A stretch of DNA of 64,000 bases from the NCBI GenBank assembly GCA_037447655.1, contig JBBHKE010000030.1:1-64000 (forward strand), in the 5' to 3' direction. This stretch comes from Zygnema cylindricum. Taxonomy: Eukaryota; Streptophyta; Zygnematophyceae; Zygnematales; Zygnemataceae. Position numbers and translations under genes: made by a program. Shown here piece by piece: positions 33,441 through 43,598 of the stretch. The notes below the pieces were generated by a model. That model did not search any database. It saw nothing but the letters and a program-made list of their open reading frames with translations, and was not told the origin of the DNA. Numbering within the stretch: the first letter of the stretch is position 1; every line of letters begins with the position of its first letter.

Positions 33441-34079
33441 TGTAGGATCTTAAGCAAAAGACATTCACTCAAATAAATTCACAAAACATAAAACATTACA
33501 CAGCGGAAGCTCATAATAAACAAGAGGAATATTCAGCCAAAAAGATTTATAAGTGTTCTTGGCCGAAGCCTCTTTACATCATCTCTCTTCTCTCTTCTCT
33601 CTCTTCTTTAAATAATCTCTTACTCCAAGGTTAATCCTCTAAGATTTAATCATGTAAGATACAATACTCTGCACATGTACAGTGGTGCCTATATACTCGC
33701 TACTCTGCACTAAGAGACAACAAGGTAAGACAAGCAAAACTTAGCGTAGCGACAAAGTCTGTCCCTAGCTGACTATGCACACTGCAAGGAGGTTTCCACG
33801 AAAAAAGTAGCACGCGCTTTCTTCCTTCAAAACGACTTACTCCAAACGTTGACTTAAACACGTGTCGTCACACGGATACACTTGCACGCAAAATAAAACA
33901 CATGCGCACACAAACAAAAGTCACGCGAAACGAAATAGTACATTTCGTTCGTGGATAACAAAAGTACCGTCGCGAAACGACGTCGTACATTTTGTATGAT
34001 GACGTGATACTTCACGTCTAACAAATAAATGTTAGAATGTCGCTTCGCGAAAATACCGCGAAACGACAATAACCTTACA
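33441..34079 (-). repeat. 3' LTR of Copia A (639 bp)
   Basis: On the plus strand it starts TGTAGGATC and ends CCTTACA, so both ends form short inverted TG/CA repeats. A purine tract (AATAAGAGGGGGA on the minus strand, 34081-34093) abuts it and is the plus-strand primer site. The partner LTR is absent. Confidence 0.8.
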
Positions 34080-34179
34080 ATCCCCCTCTTATTGTCGGAA
34101 TCCCCAAACTTTTCAAAATAATCCAAGTTTTGGTCGCCCCCTCTCAAATACATCCTGTGTGGCAACCTTCGTCAACAAA

Positions 34180-34410
34180 TCAGTCGCCTCCTCTTTTGTC
34201 GGTACGTACGAAAAATACAATCTCGTTCCCTGTAACTAAATCTCTTACAAAATGCCATTGGATCCTGATGTGTTTCGTCCTCTTGTGAAACATTGGATTT
34301 TTCGCCAACGCCATCGAACTCATGCTGTCAGAATAAATCGTCATAGAACCAATAGGAACTCTTAACTCACGTAACATCTCTTTAATCCAAATTATATCGT
34401 ACCTCTCCAA
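34180..34410 (-). pseudogene. Copia A RNase H
   Basis: Frame with IWIKEMLRELRVP, IYSDSMSSMALAKNP and RTKHIRIQWHFVRDLV, which is the C-terminal half of Copia RNase H. The N-terminal half is missing: the frame overlaps the end of the reverse transcriptase frame at a shared VRY/ERY join. Roughly 200 residues between the RT thumb and the RNase H centre appear deleted. Confidence 0.85.
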
Positions 34411-35407
34411 GATCTGTCACTTTGATATGTAATCCAAAGTAAAGTTTCAACTCATTAATGTGCTCCAACTTGCCGCATGCCATCAAAAAAATCATCCACA
34501 TAAACAGAAAGATGATTTGGTCAACTCCTTCACATTTCACGTAAACTCGAGAATCGGACATAGTCCGTACAAATCCGAATTTCAATAGTACTTGAGGAAG
34601 TCTCAAATTCCACGTACGCGGCGCCTGTTTCAAATCATATAATGACTTTCGCAAACGCCATACATTTCCTTCCTGCAAAAAGGACACGCCTTTTGGTACC
34701 TTCATGCTTACCTCTTCCTCCAACTCACCATTTAAAAACGTAGTTTCCACGTCCATTTGATGGACGTGCTTCTTTCCCATCGCTGCAAGTGCAATAATAA
34801 TCCGTAGTGAGTCGAACTTCACCACGGGAGCATAAGTCTCCTTAAAATCGATTCCCTCACGTTGTTGGAATCCCTTACAAACAAGCCTCGCCTTGTACTT
34901 AATAATTTCACCCGAAGCTCCAGTCTTCGTCTTAAATACCCACTTTGCATCTATCACCTTTTTCCCCTCTGATAATTTTACTTCCTCAAAAGTTAGATTA
35001 TCAACCACCGATTTAAATTCTTTCTCCCACGCCGGTTTCCACTTACTCTCCCAATCTGCCAACCTCCTAGCCTCAACATAAGATTGAGGGTCGTCGGTCA
35101 TATTTTCCGTAAGTGGTTGCTGTAAAAGAAACTCTGTCTCTTTAGCATCGAAAAAAAAAATGTGAATTCGATGCATTTTCCCCTTTTCGATCGTAAGTGA
35201 GTTTCTCCATTTTCTTCCCCTTTGTACTCCGAGATCTCCTTCTAAGAACTTGCTCCTCCTCCTTCTTCTCTTTCTCTTCGTTGAATTCAATTTCAATTTC
35301 CTTCTCACTCCATTTATGACTCGATTTATAGCTTTGAGATTTCCGAATGTTCGAAGGCACTCGGGAATCCAAAGATCCGTTACTCTTTTTTTCAATTTCA
35401 ATTTCAA
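34382..35407 (-). pseudogene. Copia A reverse transcriptase
   Basis: Contains WEKEFKSVVDNLTFE, WVFKTKTGASGEIIKYKARL, GIDFKETYAPVVKFDSLR, HQMDVETTFLNGELEEEV and LYDLKQAPRTWN, all typical of the Copia RVT_2 domain. The catalytic YVDD box is present only in a shifted frame (the encoded stretch reads FMWMIF), and the original frame returns afterwards, so two compensating indels surround the active site. It ends abruptly at LGEVRYNLD. The N-terminal 100 residues are a basic linker after the integrase. Confidence 0.88.
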
Positions 35408-35460
35408 CTTATTTCCCCAATTTCTTTTTCTGAGTTTTTACATTCGGTTCCTCATCGGAT

Positions 35461-36240
35461 TCAGAATCCCCAATATACAGAAATTTCTTTAATTTCACTC
35501 TCCTCATAAAAATCCAAATTTTCTTTAAACTTCCCAATGGAATTCATGGTGGATTTGAGATCTTCATGAAAATCCACATTCCGAGATTCCTCCACGGTGT
35601 GACGAGCCGGATTATATACTCGGTACAAATTCCCCTTCGCACTATAACCAACAAAAATTCCCGGCAACACCTTGGTGCAAATTTCCCTTTCCTCTTAATT
35701 GATTCCACATAAACCGTAGCATGACATCCCCTAATTCTCAAGTGATGAACCGTGGGCTTTCTACCACTCCACAACTCTTCCGGTGTTTAACTTCCGGAAA
35801 CCAAAGTGAGTCTTCGGTTACAAATGTAATTTGTCGTAGGAATGGTGTCTCCCCACAAAAACATCTCTCGTCCGGAGCTATGAACCATCGCACGGACCAT
35901 TTTTTGTAAAATACGATTATTCCTCTCGGCCACTCTATTTGAATCTTGAGAATAAGGCGCCGTGAATTGATGCCTTATCCCCCGCTCCTTACAATACCCC
36001 TCAAAAACAACAAACTCCCCTCGATTGTCCGACCGAATGGACTTAATCTTCTTATCAATTTGCCGCTCGGCCATTACATGCCATTCTTTAGATTTTTCAA
36101 ATGCATCCGATTTCTTTTCAATAAATACACCTATGACTTCCGAGAGTAGTCATCAACAATCACTAAAGTATACTTATTACCTCCAATTGTCTCCCGTTTA
36201 ATATGTCCACAAAGATCGATGTGAACAACCTCCAAAGGAT
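35461..36240 (-). pseudogene. Copia A integrase
   Basis: Pieces in several frames: the catalytic core with IRSDNRGEF and SNRVAERNN (35787-36074), a segment with GRKPTVHHLRIRGCHATVYV (35544-35774), and a C-terminal segment IFVGYSAKGNLYRVY (35461-35670). An aspartate of the HID-type motif lies upstream near 36215. Frame changes make it non-functional. Confidence 0.82.
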
Positions 36241-36247
36241 TTTGAGC

Positions 36248-36588
36248 TCAATGTTTGATGTTTTTATTCGGATGGGATTTCCGAATTTGACGTCCTTTGC
36301 TACATCCTCCACATCCGTTCACCTTCTCACCGGATGCGCGGTCCAAGCCCCTCACCGAAGAATGACGAATCATCTTCTTCAAACTTACCTCGGATGTGTG
36401 ACACATCCGATGATGCCATAAGGTAAGATCACCTTTCAACTCCGAAATTTGATGTGAAATTCCCTCGGTGGGAACTTTAGATTTCGGCCTCCTCCATAAG
36501 AGCCAACTATGATTCGCATCTGTTACAACCCCTTCTCCAATTACATTCCCATTCTTATTCCAAATCTCAAAAAAGTGATCACTGTCGA
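36248..36588 (-). pseudogene. Copia A GAG-pre-integrase zinc region
   Basis: LTLWHHRMCHTSEVSLKKM and CGGCSKGRQ give the H-x-H ... C-x2-C zinc-binding pattern of the Copia GAG-pre-integrase domain. It is joined upstream to foreign repeat sequence at 36588, so protease and gag are lost. Confidence 0.85.
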
Positions 36589-36838
36589 GCGTGCCGGAAA
36601 ACATAAGAGGAGGGCCCACTGCCCGGGTGATTGGCATCGGAGTCCTGCAAGCAACCCCCACCAGAATGCGAATGCTTCCCACCACAATGCCTATGCCCAC
36701 AACTACCCTTCGGGCCCTTGTGAGCATGCATGCAAAGGTGGGGATGAGTGTTTGGGAAGGGCGAAAAGATATTTCCTCCCCCCTCTCTTCCCCCCCCCCA
36801 GGCCGGGGGAAAGGATGAAATCCTTAGAGGTAGAAGCC
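36586..36838. repeat. Repeat X, left copy (Gypsy 3' end region)
   Basis: TGTCGAGCGTGCCGGAAAAC to ATCCTTAGAGGTAGAAGCC. It is a close direct copy of 37267-37524, including a polypyrimidine block that is a polypurine tract on the minus strand. The two copies lie about 680 bases apart. Confidence 0.85.
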
Positions 36839-36987
36839 ACGTGTTTTTTCCATGATACACTTTTGAGCAGCAAAGTTCTAAATTGACGTGAACCGCCTAA
36901 CTTTGACTCTCCTTAATAAATGCTCTACCCGGCTAATGGACCTGAACTAACGTCTTGCGGATAGCCAACAGCAAAATTTACAAGACT

Positions 36988-37266
36988 ATCCCAAAAATTA
37001 CACGACACTACACAAGAGAGCCCCCAAAGCGATAGGTGGCAGCTGGTAGAAGGTAACAGGGGGACAATCTTTATAACTGCATAACTTTGTCGTTTGGCCT
37101 CCGTTAAACGCGAAACAAAGTGCATTCGGCTCACTTGAGAAAATAGAAGAATCTGGTCTGGCTGAGTGCCCTGTTTTCTTGGTGTTCTTATTACCGTACC
37201 AAGGGAAAAGGCTTGGAAATCCTTGGTTTGATAAAAGTGGAGCCTGTGAAGCACCCAAGCTTGACA
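36988..37266 (-). repeat. LTR-like repeat Y, left copy
   Basis: About 279 bases ending ..GCACCCAAGCTTGACA are a diverged direct copy of 47874-48147. The pair flanks the Gypsy pol region and is the best candidate for its LTR sequence. Homology fades to the left of 36988. Confidence 0.6.
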
Positions 37267-37524
37267 GCTGTCGAGCGTGCCGGAAAACATGAGAGAACGG
37301 CCCACTGCCCGGGTGATTGGCATCGGAGTCTTGCAAGCAACCCCCACTAGAATGCGAATGCTCCCTACAACCATGCCTGTGCCCAATGCTGCCCGCCTTG
37401 TTCTTGTGAGCATGCATACAAAGGTGGGGATGAGTGCTTGGGGAGGGCGAAAAGATATTCCCTCCCCCCTCTCCTTCCCCCTCTTGGCCGTGGGAAAAGA
37501 GGGAATCCTTAGAGGTGGAACCGG
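37267..37524. repeat. Repeat X, right copy
   Basis: Direct copy of 36586-36838. On the minus strand it carries a strong purine tract (about 37463-37492) just downstream of the Gypsy integrase, suitable as a plus-strand primer site. Either it is 3' UTR or part of a larger LTR; the structure is not resolved. Confidence 0.8.
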
Positions 37525-37605
37525 GTCTTTGATTTCCCCCCCTCTTAGTCAACTGTGACTAAGACCTTCGAATAATTACCCCCCCAATTCGCAGTTCTCG
37601 CAAAA

Positions 37606-38976
37606 CTAGAGAGCATAGGTTTTAGGACGGGAGTCCCAAGAGGAGGGGAGACAAGACTGATGCCAACACAGGTCGCATATATCACAGACCAGTACAAATT
37701 TGTGGGAGGAAGATGGGAGGCATTTGGAGGAACACAAAGGGGGATCAGCAAAATAGGTAAGGTGGAAAGTTGGTTCGTCTTCCAATCCCAGGAGGTGACA
37801 AGGAGCTACATTGATCTGATTTTCCTTGATCCTCCGACCATCCTTCCCTTCAAGTGTCAAGACCCCTTTATTGTAGACTTCCACTACTTTCAAAATCACC
37901 CTCTCCGCTGAAATGTCCAGAGTGTCCTTTTTCTGTTGCATCCGATACACAAAATCCCCGGGCAGAAATCGCCGTTGCCGCGGGACAAAATTCCCGCTCC
38001 GGCGTTGCGAATACCAGAGTTGATCTCGATGCTGGGCTGCTTGCAAATTCCCCATAGCCAGAGGTATTTCCCGGTGAAATACCCTGGCCCTGTCGGCAAT
38101 CAGTTTTTTGACCGTTCCCTTATTGTCCATCTCCGGAAGGACCACCGCTTCGGCAGAGGCGGCTCCGGGTAGGATTGGGTGTCGTCCAAACAAAATGAAA
38201 TATGGACTGTAGGAGTGGAGGGATGCTTGCCGGCTGAACCTGTACCCCATGGCAATCCAAGGCACCTTTCTATCCCATTCTCCCAAATCCTCTTCCACAG
38301 AATATTTACGCAGTGACCGCTTCTTTGTGTGTACGCACCTTTCGGCCTATCCGTCGGCCTGCGGGTGGTCTCCGCTAGTCAGCCTGTGGTCGATAAGACA
38401 CAATTCCAACAAGTAAGAGAATTCTCCCGCAAATTCAGAGCCCTGGTCGGTCAAAACTTCAGCAGGGGCCCCAAATTGGGATAGCACTCTCTGCAAGAAT
38501 GCGTCTGCAATCGCCTTAGACTCCTTCCGAGGTAAGACCACCAATTCGATTCACTTGGAAAAGTGCTCTATCAATACCAGTACAAAGCGGTTTTCTTGTG
38601 TGCTTGTGGGGAGAGGGCCCAGCAGATCTAAAGACCACCGATAAAATATTCCCTGGATTGGGAGTGAGTGAAGCTGGGCACCCCCCTTTTTGTCGAAGGC
38701 TGCCTTAACTCGGTCACAGGAGGAACACGTTTGCACAATCTGGTTGACTCGGGTCCGCAACCCGTGCCACCAGTAAGATCTGGTGACCAAGGAGGTAGTC
38801 TGTTTCTGCCCAAAATGGCCACATTGTTGGTGAAGACGAAAAATCAGAGTCTCCCGGTCAGCCGAGGGAGGAACCACTTTCCTTGTCCCGTCAGCCCATT
38901 TGCGGATCAAAATACCCCTTTCCCATTCATATGCGGTCATTCGAGTCAAAACCCGTGATAGCTGCACTCCAGACAA
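37606..38976 (-). pseudogene. Gypsy integrase with C-terminal PHD-like finger
   Basis: One frame throughout, broken by two stops (38548-38550, TGA where Trp is expected after HFSK; and about 38345, TAG between QADG and AERC). The N-terminal zinc-binding pattern is H-x-H-like HQQCGHFG with TCSSC. The core has RWSLDLLGPLP, VLTDQGSEF and the QADG region. After the core, FLPGDFVYRMQ marks the C-terminal SH3-like part. The last 50 residues read LCSSKC, then VLVCDICDLCWHQSCLP: C-x3-C, then C-x2-C-x4-H-x2-C, close to a PHD finger. A neighbouring frame continues with SPPLGTP, as expected after the CL of a PHD finger, so a late indel probably truncates it. Confidence 0.85.
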
Positions 38977-39140
38977 ATGGGAAAGAGGGGAACCTTGTTG
39001 GATAGATTGAAGCGCATCAGGGTCATTCCATATGTCTTTTCACCCGGCCCCTATTGGCGCTTGCCCCTCCACGTCTGTAGAGAAAGCTGGCTTTTCCCCC
39101 CTAGATTGAAGAAGCGAAATAAAGGTAGAGGAAGCTCGGA

Positions 39141-40460
39141 TTAGTCCCTAACTGAATCTGGATCCTCATCATGGCGGGCCCCGGTGGAATCTTTGGTGGA
39201 AGGGTTGAGATTTCTGCTAAGTCCGTCGGCATTTCCATGAATCTCTCTGGCCCAATGGATTATGTCGAAGTCATATTCCTCTAGTATCAACACACATCTG
39301 GCGAGCTTGCCAGTTAACTTGCTGTTCTCCATAATCCACTTGAGAGGTTGGTGATCCGTAATCAGCGTGAAATGGACTCCGTATAGGTATGGTCTGAAGT
39401 GTTGGATGGCCCAAACCGCCGCCAGTAATTTTTTGTGGTAGCTGTTGTAATTTCCCTCCGCTCGGTTGTTACTCCTACTGGCGTAAGCTACCACATATTC
39501 GGCCCCAGCATCATCCGGTTGGGCTAAAACAGCTCCCAATCCAAACCGGCTCCAATCAGTATAAAGGAGAAAGGGTCTCTGGTGATGGGGCATTCGAAGG
39601 ACGGGGTGTTGCTTCAGGGAATCCTTGAGGAACTGGAAGGCAATCTGTTGCACCTCCGTCCACTGCCACTCCTGGTCGTTCCGCAGCAACTGGTTCAGAG
39701 GTTGAGCGTGACTGCTAAATTCAGGGATGAATCTGTGGTAATAGTTAGCCAGGCCTAAAAAGGTGCGGAGTGCAGAGACGTCTTGTGGAGGGGGAAGGGC
39801 ATCAAGGGCTGCAACCTTGACCATATGGGGACCCACTGTCCCGGGGGTAACTTCGTGTCCCAGGTAAATAATTTTCTGCACCCCAAAAATTCCCTTACCC
39901 GGGTGACATTTCAAGCCCGCCGCTTGGAGAGCCTGGAGTACAATCTGTATGTGCTCTAGGTGTTCCTCTAAAGTCGTTGAGAAAATGATTACATCGTCGA
40001 TGTAGCACCGTGCACAATCAATCCCCCGGAAAGCCTCGTCCATAGCACGTTGGAATTTGGCGGGCGCATTCTTCTGCCCTAATGGCATGTAGAGCCATTC
40101 GAACAACCAGGATCCTCCCCAAAAAGTTGTTCTTTCCCGGTGCTTTGGCTCCATAGCAATCTGGTGGAACCCATTTTTCATGTCCAGGGTGGAGTAAATT
40201 GTGGCCCCGAACAGCGAGTCAAAAATCTCTTCCGAGGTAGGCATTAGGTATCGGTCAGGTACAGTGGCCGTGTTTAGCATCCGGTAGTCTCCACACATCT
40301 GAAAGTCTACCGTTTTCCCAGAAGAGTCCTTCTTAGGTGGGAGAACAGTTGGGGACGCAAATCCATGGAGTCCGGTACTTTCCTGCACCAATCTTGCTTC
40401 CACCAGAGTTTGTACCTTTGCCGTGATGAACTCTTTTTCCTTGAAACTGAAAGGGTACTG
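39141..40460 (-). pseudogene. Gypsy reverse transcriptase and RNase H
   Basis: A long open frame with FQMCGDYRMLN, YSTLDMKNGFHQI, MPLGQKNAPAKFQRAMD, the catalytic CYIDDVIIFS, YLGHEVTPG, LRTFLGLANYYHRFIP, then RNase H (LLYTDWSRFGLGAVLAQ, AVWAIQHFRPYLYG, LITDHQPLKWI, HGNADGLSR). Both aspartates of YIDD are intact. It is in frame with the methyltransferase upstream, separated by a TAG near 40460, and in a different frame from the integrase downstream. Confidence 0.93.
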
Positions 40461-42044
40461 CTAATGCCAAACAGTTGACGTCTCGTCAATTAAATCAATT
40501 CGAAAGGGGGTTCGTTTGTAGATGCCTACGTCGGTATCTGACCAGGAGAACACATGTTTTTTCTTCTCCAACAGGTCAGAGAGCCGGGACTTTTGCTGTG
40601 GGTCCAACTGCTCCCCTAGAGTCCAATCCATCTTTCCATGTTCAACCGCTGCCCAGGCCTCCGGGGGTCTACCCCAACGGGAGATATCGAATTCCAACCC
40701 TACCAGTGGGTCTACCTCTTCTCCTCTTGTCAGAATGCTGCTGCTAAAAACTTCCGCTAAGCTGTCCCCTTCCGAGCCTCCGCTTCCCCCCACTAAGGAA
40801 TCTCTCAATTTTTGTAAAATGTGGGGACTGGAAAATTTTGATGATAAAAACTGTTTTCTTTCCTTCCTCCCCCCCTCAAGCTGCAAGTGAGCCTGCACCG
40901 CTAACAACTTTGGAGCTTGAAGGTAGTTAGCCCTTGATGTTGGAGACTGTATGCTAGGAAAGGCCAGAGAATGTTTTATCACCCATGTTATTGCATTGAG
41001 ATCCATGCTCTGTCCGAGTAGGCTGTACCTCTGAAGGTCACAAATACCTGGTGCCGCCGTGCTGGCAGGTTGGAATCCCATGGCTTGTTCTCCTTCTTCC
41101 ACCGTTGGTGTTGTCCATACTCCACTTACGTTGTCAAATATCATTCCGGTTGCTCCCTTTCAATACGTATGGCTGTTGGGGAAGGAAACCAAGGTTGGCA
41201 GTGCTCGCCTTGGTTGTCCTGGTTGGTTGCACCGGAAGAACCGAGGACGATCAGCCTTCGTTACTGGTGTGGCCATTCGCCCTGGCCCTAAAAGTTGTTG
41301 CAGGGTAATCTGAGGATCAGGGTTATGGTTGAGTAAGAGCTTGGTGAGGATTGACAAAGGTATCAAATTCGTCCAGTACGCCCTGACTCTGTGAGCCCTT
41401 GATCCCAGTTGTGCTGCATCGAAAACAAGTGGAGCTCCTAAAATCTTTTTGACTTTATTCCAGCTATTGGCGACTTGTTTTCTCTGATCATCTTCAGGGT
41501 GGACATTCTCCAAAACAAACCCCACTGGTGTGTCTGAGGACCGCTGCAGCCAAGAAATTAATTTTATCATTTGGAAGAAAGTTCGACTTCTGCTGTCCTG
41601 ATGTCCCTCCCCTTTCTCTGCTAGAGAGTATCGTTGACATGGCCATCCTGCAATCACCAAATATACTCGCCCTAGAATAGCAAGATGAGGTTTCAGGACA
41701 TTGCCGATATTTTGCGGAACACTTCGGTGTGATCTGCAGATGGCGGATACTGGGAGTTCCTAGGGATACAATTGGTGGAGTTGTTCTAGTCGGTGTTCAC
41801 TGACGGCTCGAGCATCCGGTGAGATTTCTACGGCCACGTATGACTCCACTTTATATCCAGCTTTGAAGACAGCCTCGAGGTCTGAGCTAATTCCAGAAAA
41901 TAGGGATAATATCCGGAGTCCAGAACACGGGATCGATAATGATACCACTTGTCGATTGAAATTCTGATTGTCAGGGGGAACTTCCGAAGATTTCGCTGGA
42001 GCTTCTTTTCCTTTGACAAAAACAGTTGTTAAGGCTTTGTCCAC
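40461..42044 (-). pseudogene. C5-cytosine DNA methyltransferase domain of the Gypsy polyprotein
   Basis: Predicted to transfer methyl from S-adenosylmethionine to cytosine C5. Motifs run in canonical order: motif I ILSLFSGI (41912-41889) with VAVEISPDAR; motif IV GWPCQRYS with the catalytic Cys codon at 41637-41639; motif VI FVLENV (about 41519-41502); motif VIII-like GSRAHRVRAYWTNL (about 41405-41364); motifs IX-X TPTVEEGEQAMGF and RYSLLGQSMDLNAITWVI (about 41112-40960). The HRVRAYWTNL and LLGQSMDLN segments recall the DNMT3-type clade. Canonical motif order argues against a DRM-type permuted enzyme. Two stops (TAG about 41757-41759, TGA about 41157-41155) break the frame. Residues after motif X (to 40461) are a linker with SWSDTDVGIYKRTPF leading into the reverse transcriptase. 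The domain is in frame with RT-RNase H, so it was part of pol. Confidence 0.92.
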
Positions 42045-42210
42045 TTCCCGCCGAAGTTTTGTTATCTGTGATAATCTGTTGTGATATTCCTCTTCCCACC
42101 GCTTGGAAATAGGGACTTGCTAAATTTCTTTGGCGATATCTGTGGAACTGCCAAAGAGTTCAGTTAGAGAGGTTGTAGTGTACACCGGGTAGCAACCAGC
42201 CACTAGGACA

Positions 42211-42615
42211 TTAGTCTTCCCTCGGTTCCATAAATCCAGAGGAACCACTACTTTGGTTCCTTCCCGATTTTTTGGGGTCCCGGACGGTACATTGTTCTTT
42301 CCACATGCTGAAACTCATATTGAGCCGGGTCCAGGTGGCCATTCCCAACAGAATTTCGAATTGAGTCCCTTCCACCACTAAGATGGGAAGTTCAATTTTC
42401 ACCCGTTGGCCTCCGTCATCAGAAAACTCGATGACCATGGCCTTGATTATTCCATGTACTGGTTGACTGCCGCTGCTACAGTGCTTAAGCATATGTTGCT
42501 TGGGCAGATTTCGGGCCAGAGTTCCTCGGGCATTTTGTGCAACGCGGAGGTGGTAATGAGGTTGGGGAGAGCTCTGGTGTCGACCACAGCGTCTGGTATC
42601 CCCCGTATCCGTTGA
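42211..42615 (-). pseudogene. Gypsy aspartic protease
   Basis: The active-site region reads AVVDTRALPNLITTSALHKM, where DTR stands in place of the usual DTG, and a C-terminal ILLGMATWTRLN matches the retropepsin ILG motif. Two frames are needed, so a shift lies near 42490. It precedes the methyltransferase directly. The Gly-to-Arg change next to the catalytic Asp would by itself inactivate it. Confidence 0.75.
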
Positions 42616-42661
42616 GCCGAAAGTTCCCGGTTCTGTTCAGTATGAGAGCCAGTGATAAGGC

Positions 42662-43552
42662 TTAGTAGTCCCTATCCACTATAGGGGTTTTAGGATCGGC
42701 GGACAGAAATGAGGCGGTTCGCAGAGTGGTCTTGTCTACCCCCCCCTTTCCAGGGTGGATTTCCTCTCCCAATGCCTGAATGAGGATTTCTTTGGGCAAG
42801 TTGTGGGACGATGCGAGGGTCTTCACGTGGGTGAGAGCATAGGGCATAAGGTGTCGGACTAGCATGACAGCCGGTTTGGAGGAGGGAAGTGTCACTTGCG
42901 GTGAAGAGGGAGATGAGTTTTGTTCCTGCTGGTCTTGATCTTGTTCTTCGTGCCCGCTTTCTGAGCTAGAATCGGGAATAGGAGGGGTTTGGGGATCTTC
43001 ATTCTTCGGGCGTTCGGCCATATATTTTTCGAACCACTCCTGATTGTCCTTTTTCTCTTGTTCCAGTGACTTCTTCTCTTGCTGCTGTTTGTCGTTCTGG
43101 AAATTTTCGAAACCGGGAGGCAGTTTCTTCGCGGATGGTGGAGGTGGGTCTGTGGGTTTTATCCCGAGACCTATTTTGTCGTTCAGAATAACGACCCTGG
43201 GAGTGAAGGACAGAGGCCCAGTAGCGTTCCTGTTATGGTCTCCTGGAGCTAGCTGTTGCCTGTCTCTTCTCTGCGCCACAATTGAGTTCCGGAGATGCCT
43301 GTGATTGTCCCCCACACCGACATTCCAAGCTCCAAAAAGAAAGGTTTGTGCATGATGTGCTTTAGGAGGTTCCATGTCCCACCCCATCACTTTGTCATCT
43401 TCTTCGCCCGCCACGGTTTCTTGTTCAAGCTCCGCAAGCATTTGTATTAACTCCTGTTTTCTTCGGTGGAGTTTTTGGGCGGCCGTCAAAGCTAGGGTCA
43501 TGGAGGGCGGTCCTAATCGCAGTGCCGCCAATTCTGCAGCCATGGCTGCCAT
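42662..43552 (-). pseudogene. Gypsy Gag-protease linker, charged
   Basis: A 296-codon frame without a recognised domain. A helical start (KLHRRKQELIQMLAELEQE) is followed by a Gln/Glu/Lys-rich coiled-coil-like stretch (NDKQQQEKKSLEQEKKDNQE), then a Ser/Pro-rich tail. It lies between the second zinc knuckle and the protease and is in a different frame from Gag. Confidence 0.65.
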
Positions 43553-43598
43553 CTGCTGGCTCTGTTTTTTGGATGATTACCTCATGGGTTAGTCGCGC

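Larger units (their letters stand above)
33441..36588 (-). mobile_element. Truncated Copia retrotransposon (copy A)
   Basis: In minus-strand order: GAG-pre-integrase, integrase, reverse transcriptase, RNase H, polypurine tract, LTR. The domain order integrase before reverse transcriptase defines Copia. The 5' LTR and gag are missing, because the element is cut at about 36588 where the repeat of the Gypsy end region starts. The whole coding part is broken by stops, shifts and a deletion. Confidence 0.88.

Noticed and set aside
32827-33468. Phe/Arg-rich minus-strand frames
   Set aside because: Translation of the AAAACGGTCTG minisatellite, not a gene.
40461-42044. DRM-type (permuted) methyltransferase
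   Set aside because: Motifs occur in the order I, IV, VI, VIII, IX, X, not in the permuted DRM order.
40461-42044. Independent host methyltransferase gene interrupted by a transposon
   Set aside because: It shares the reading frame with the Gypsy RT, lies exactly between protease and RT, and the same arrangement recurs in the 48148-49189 fragment.
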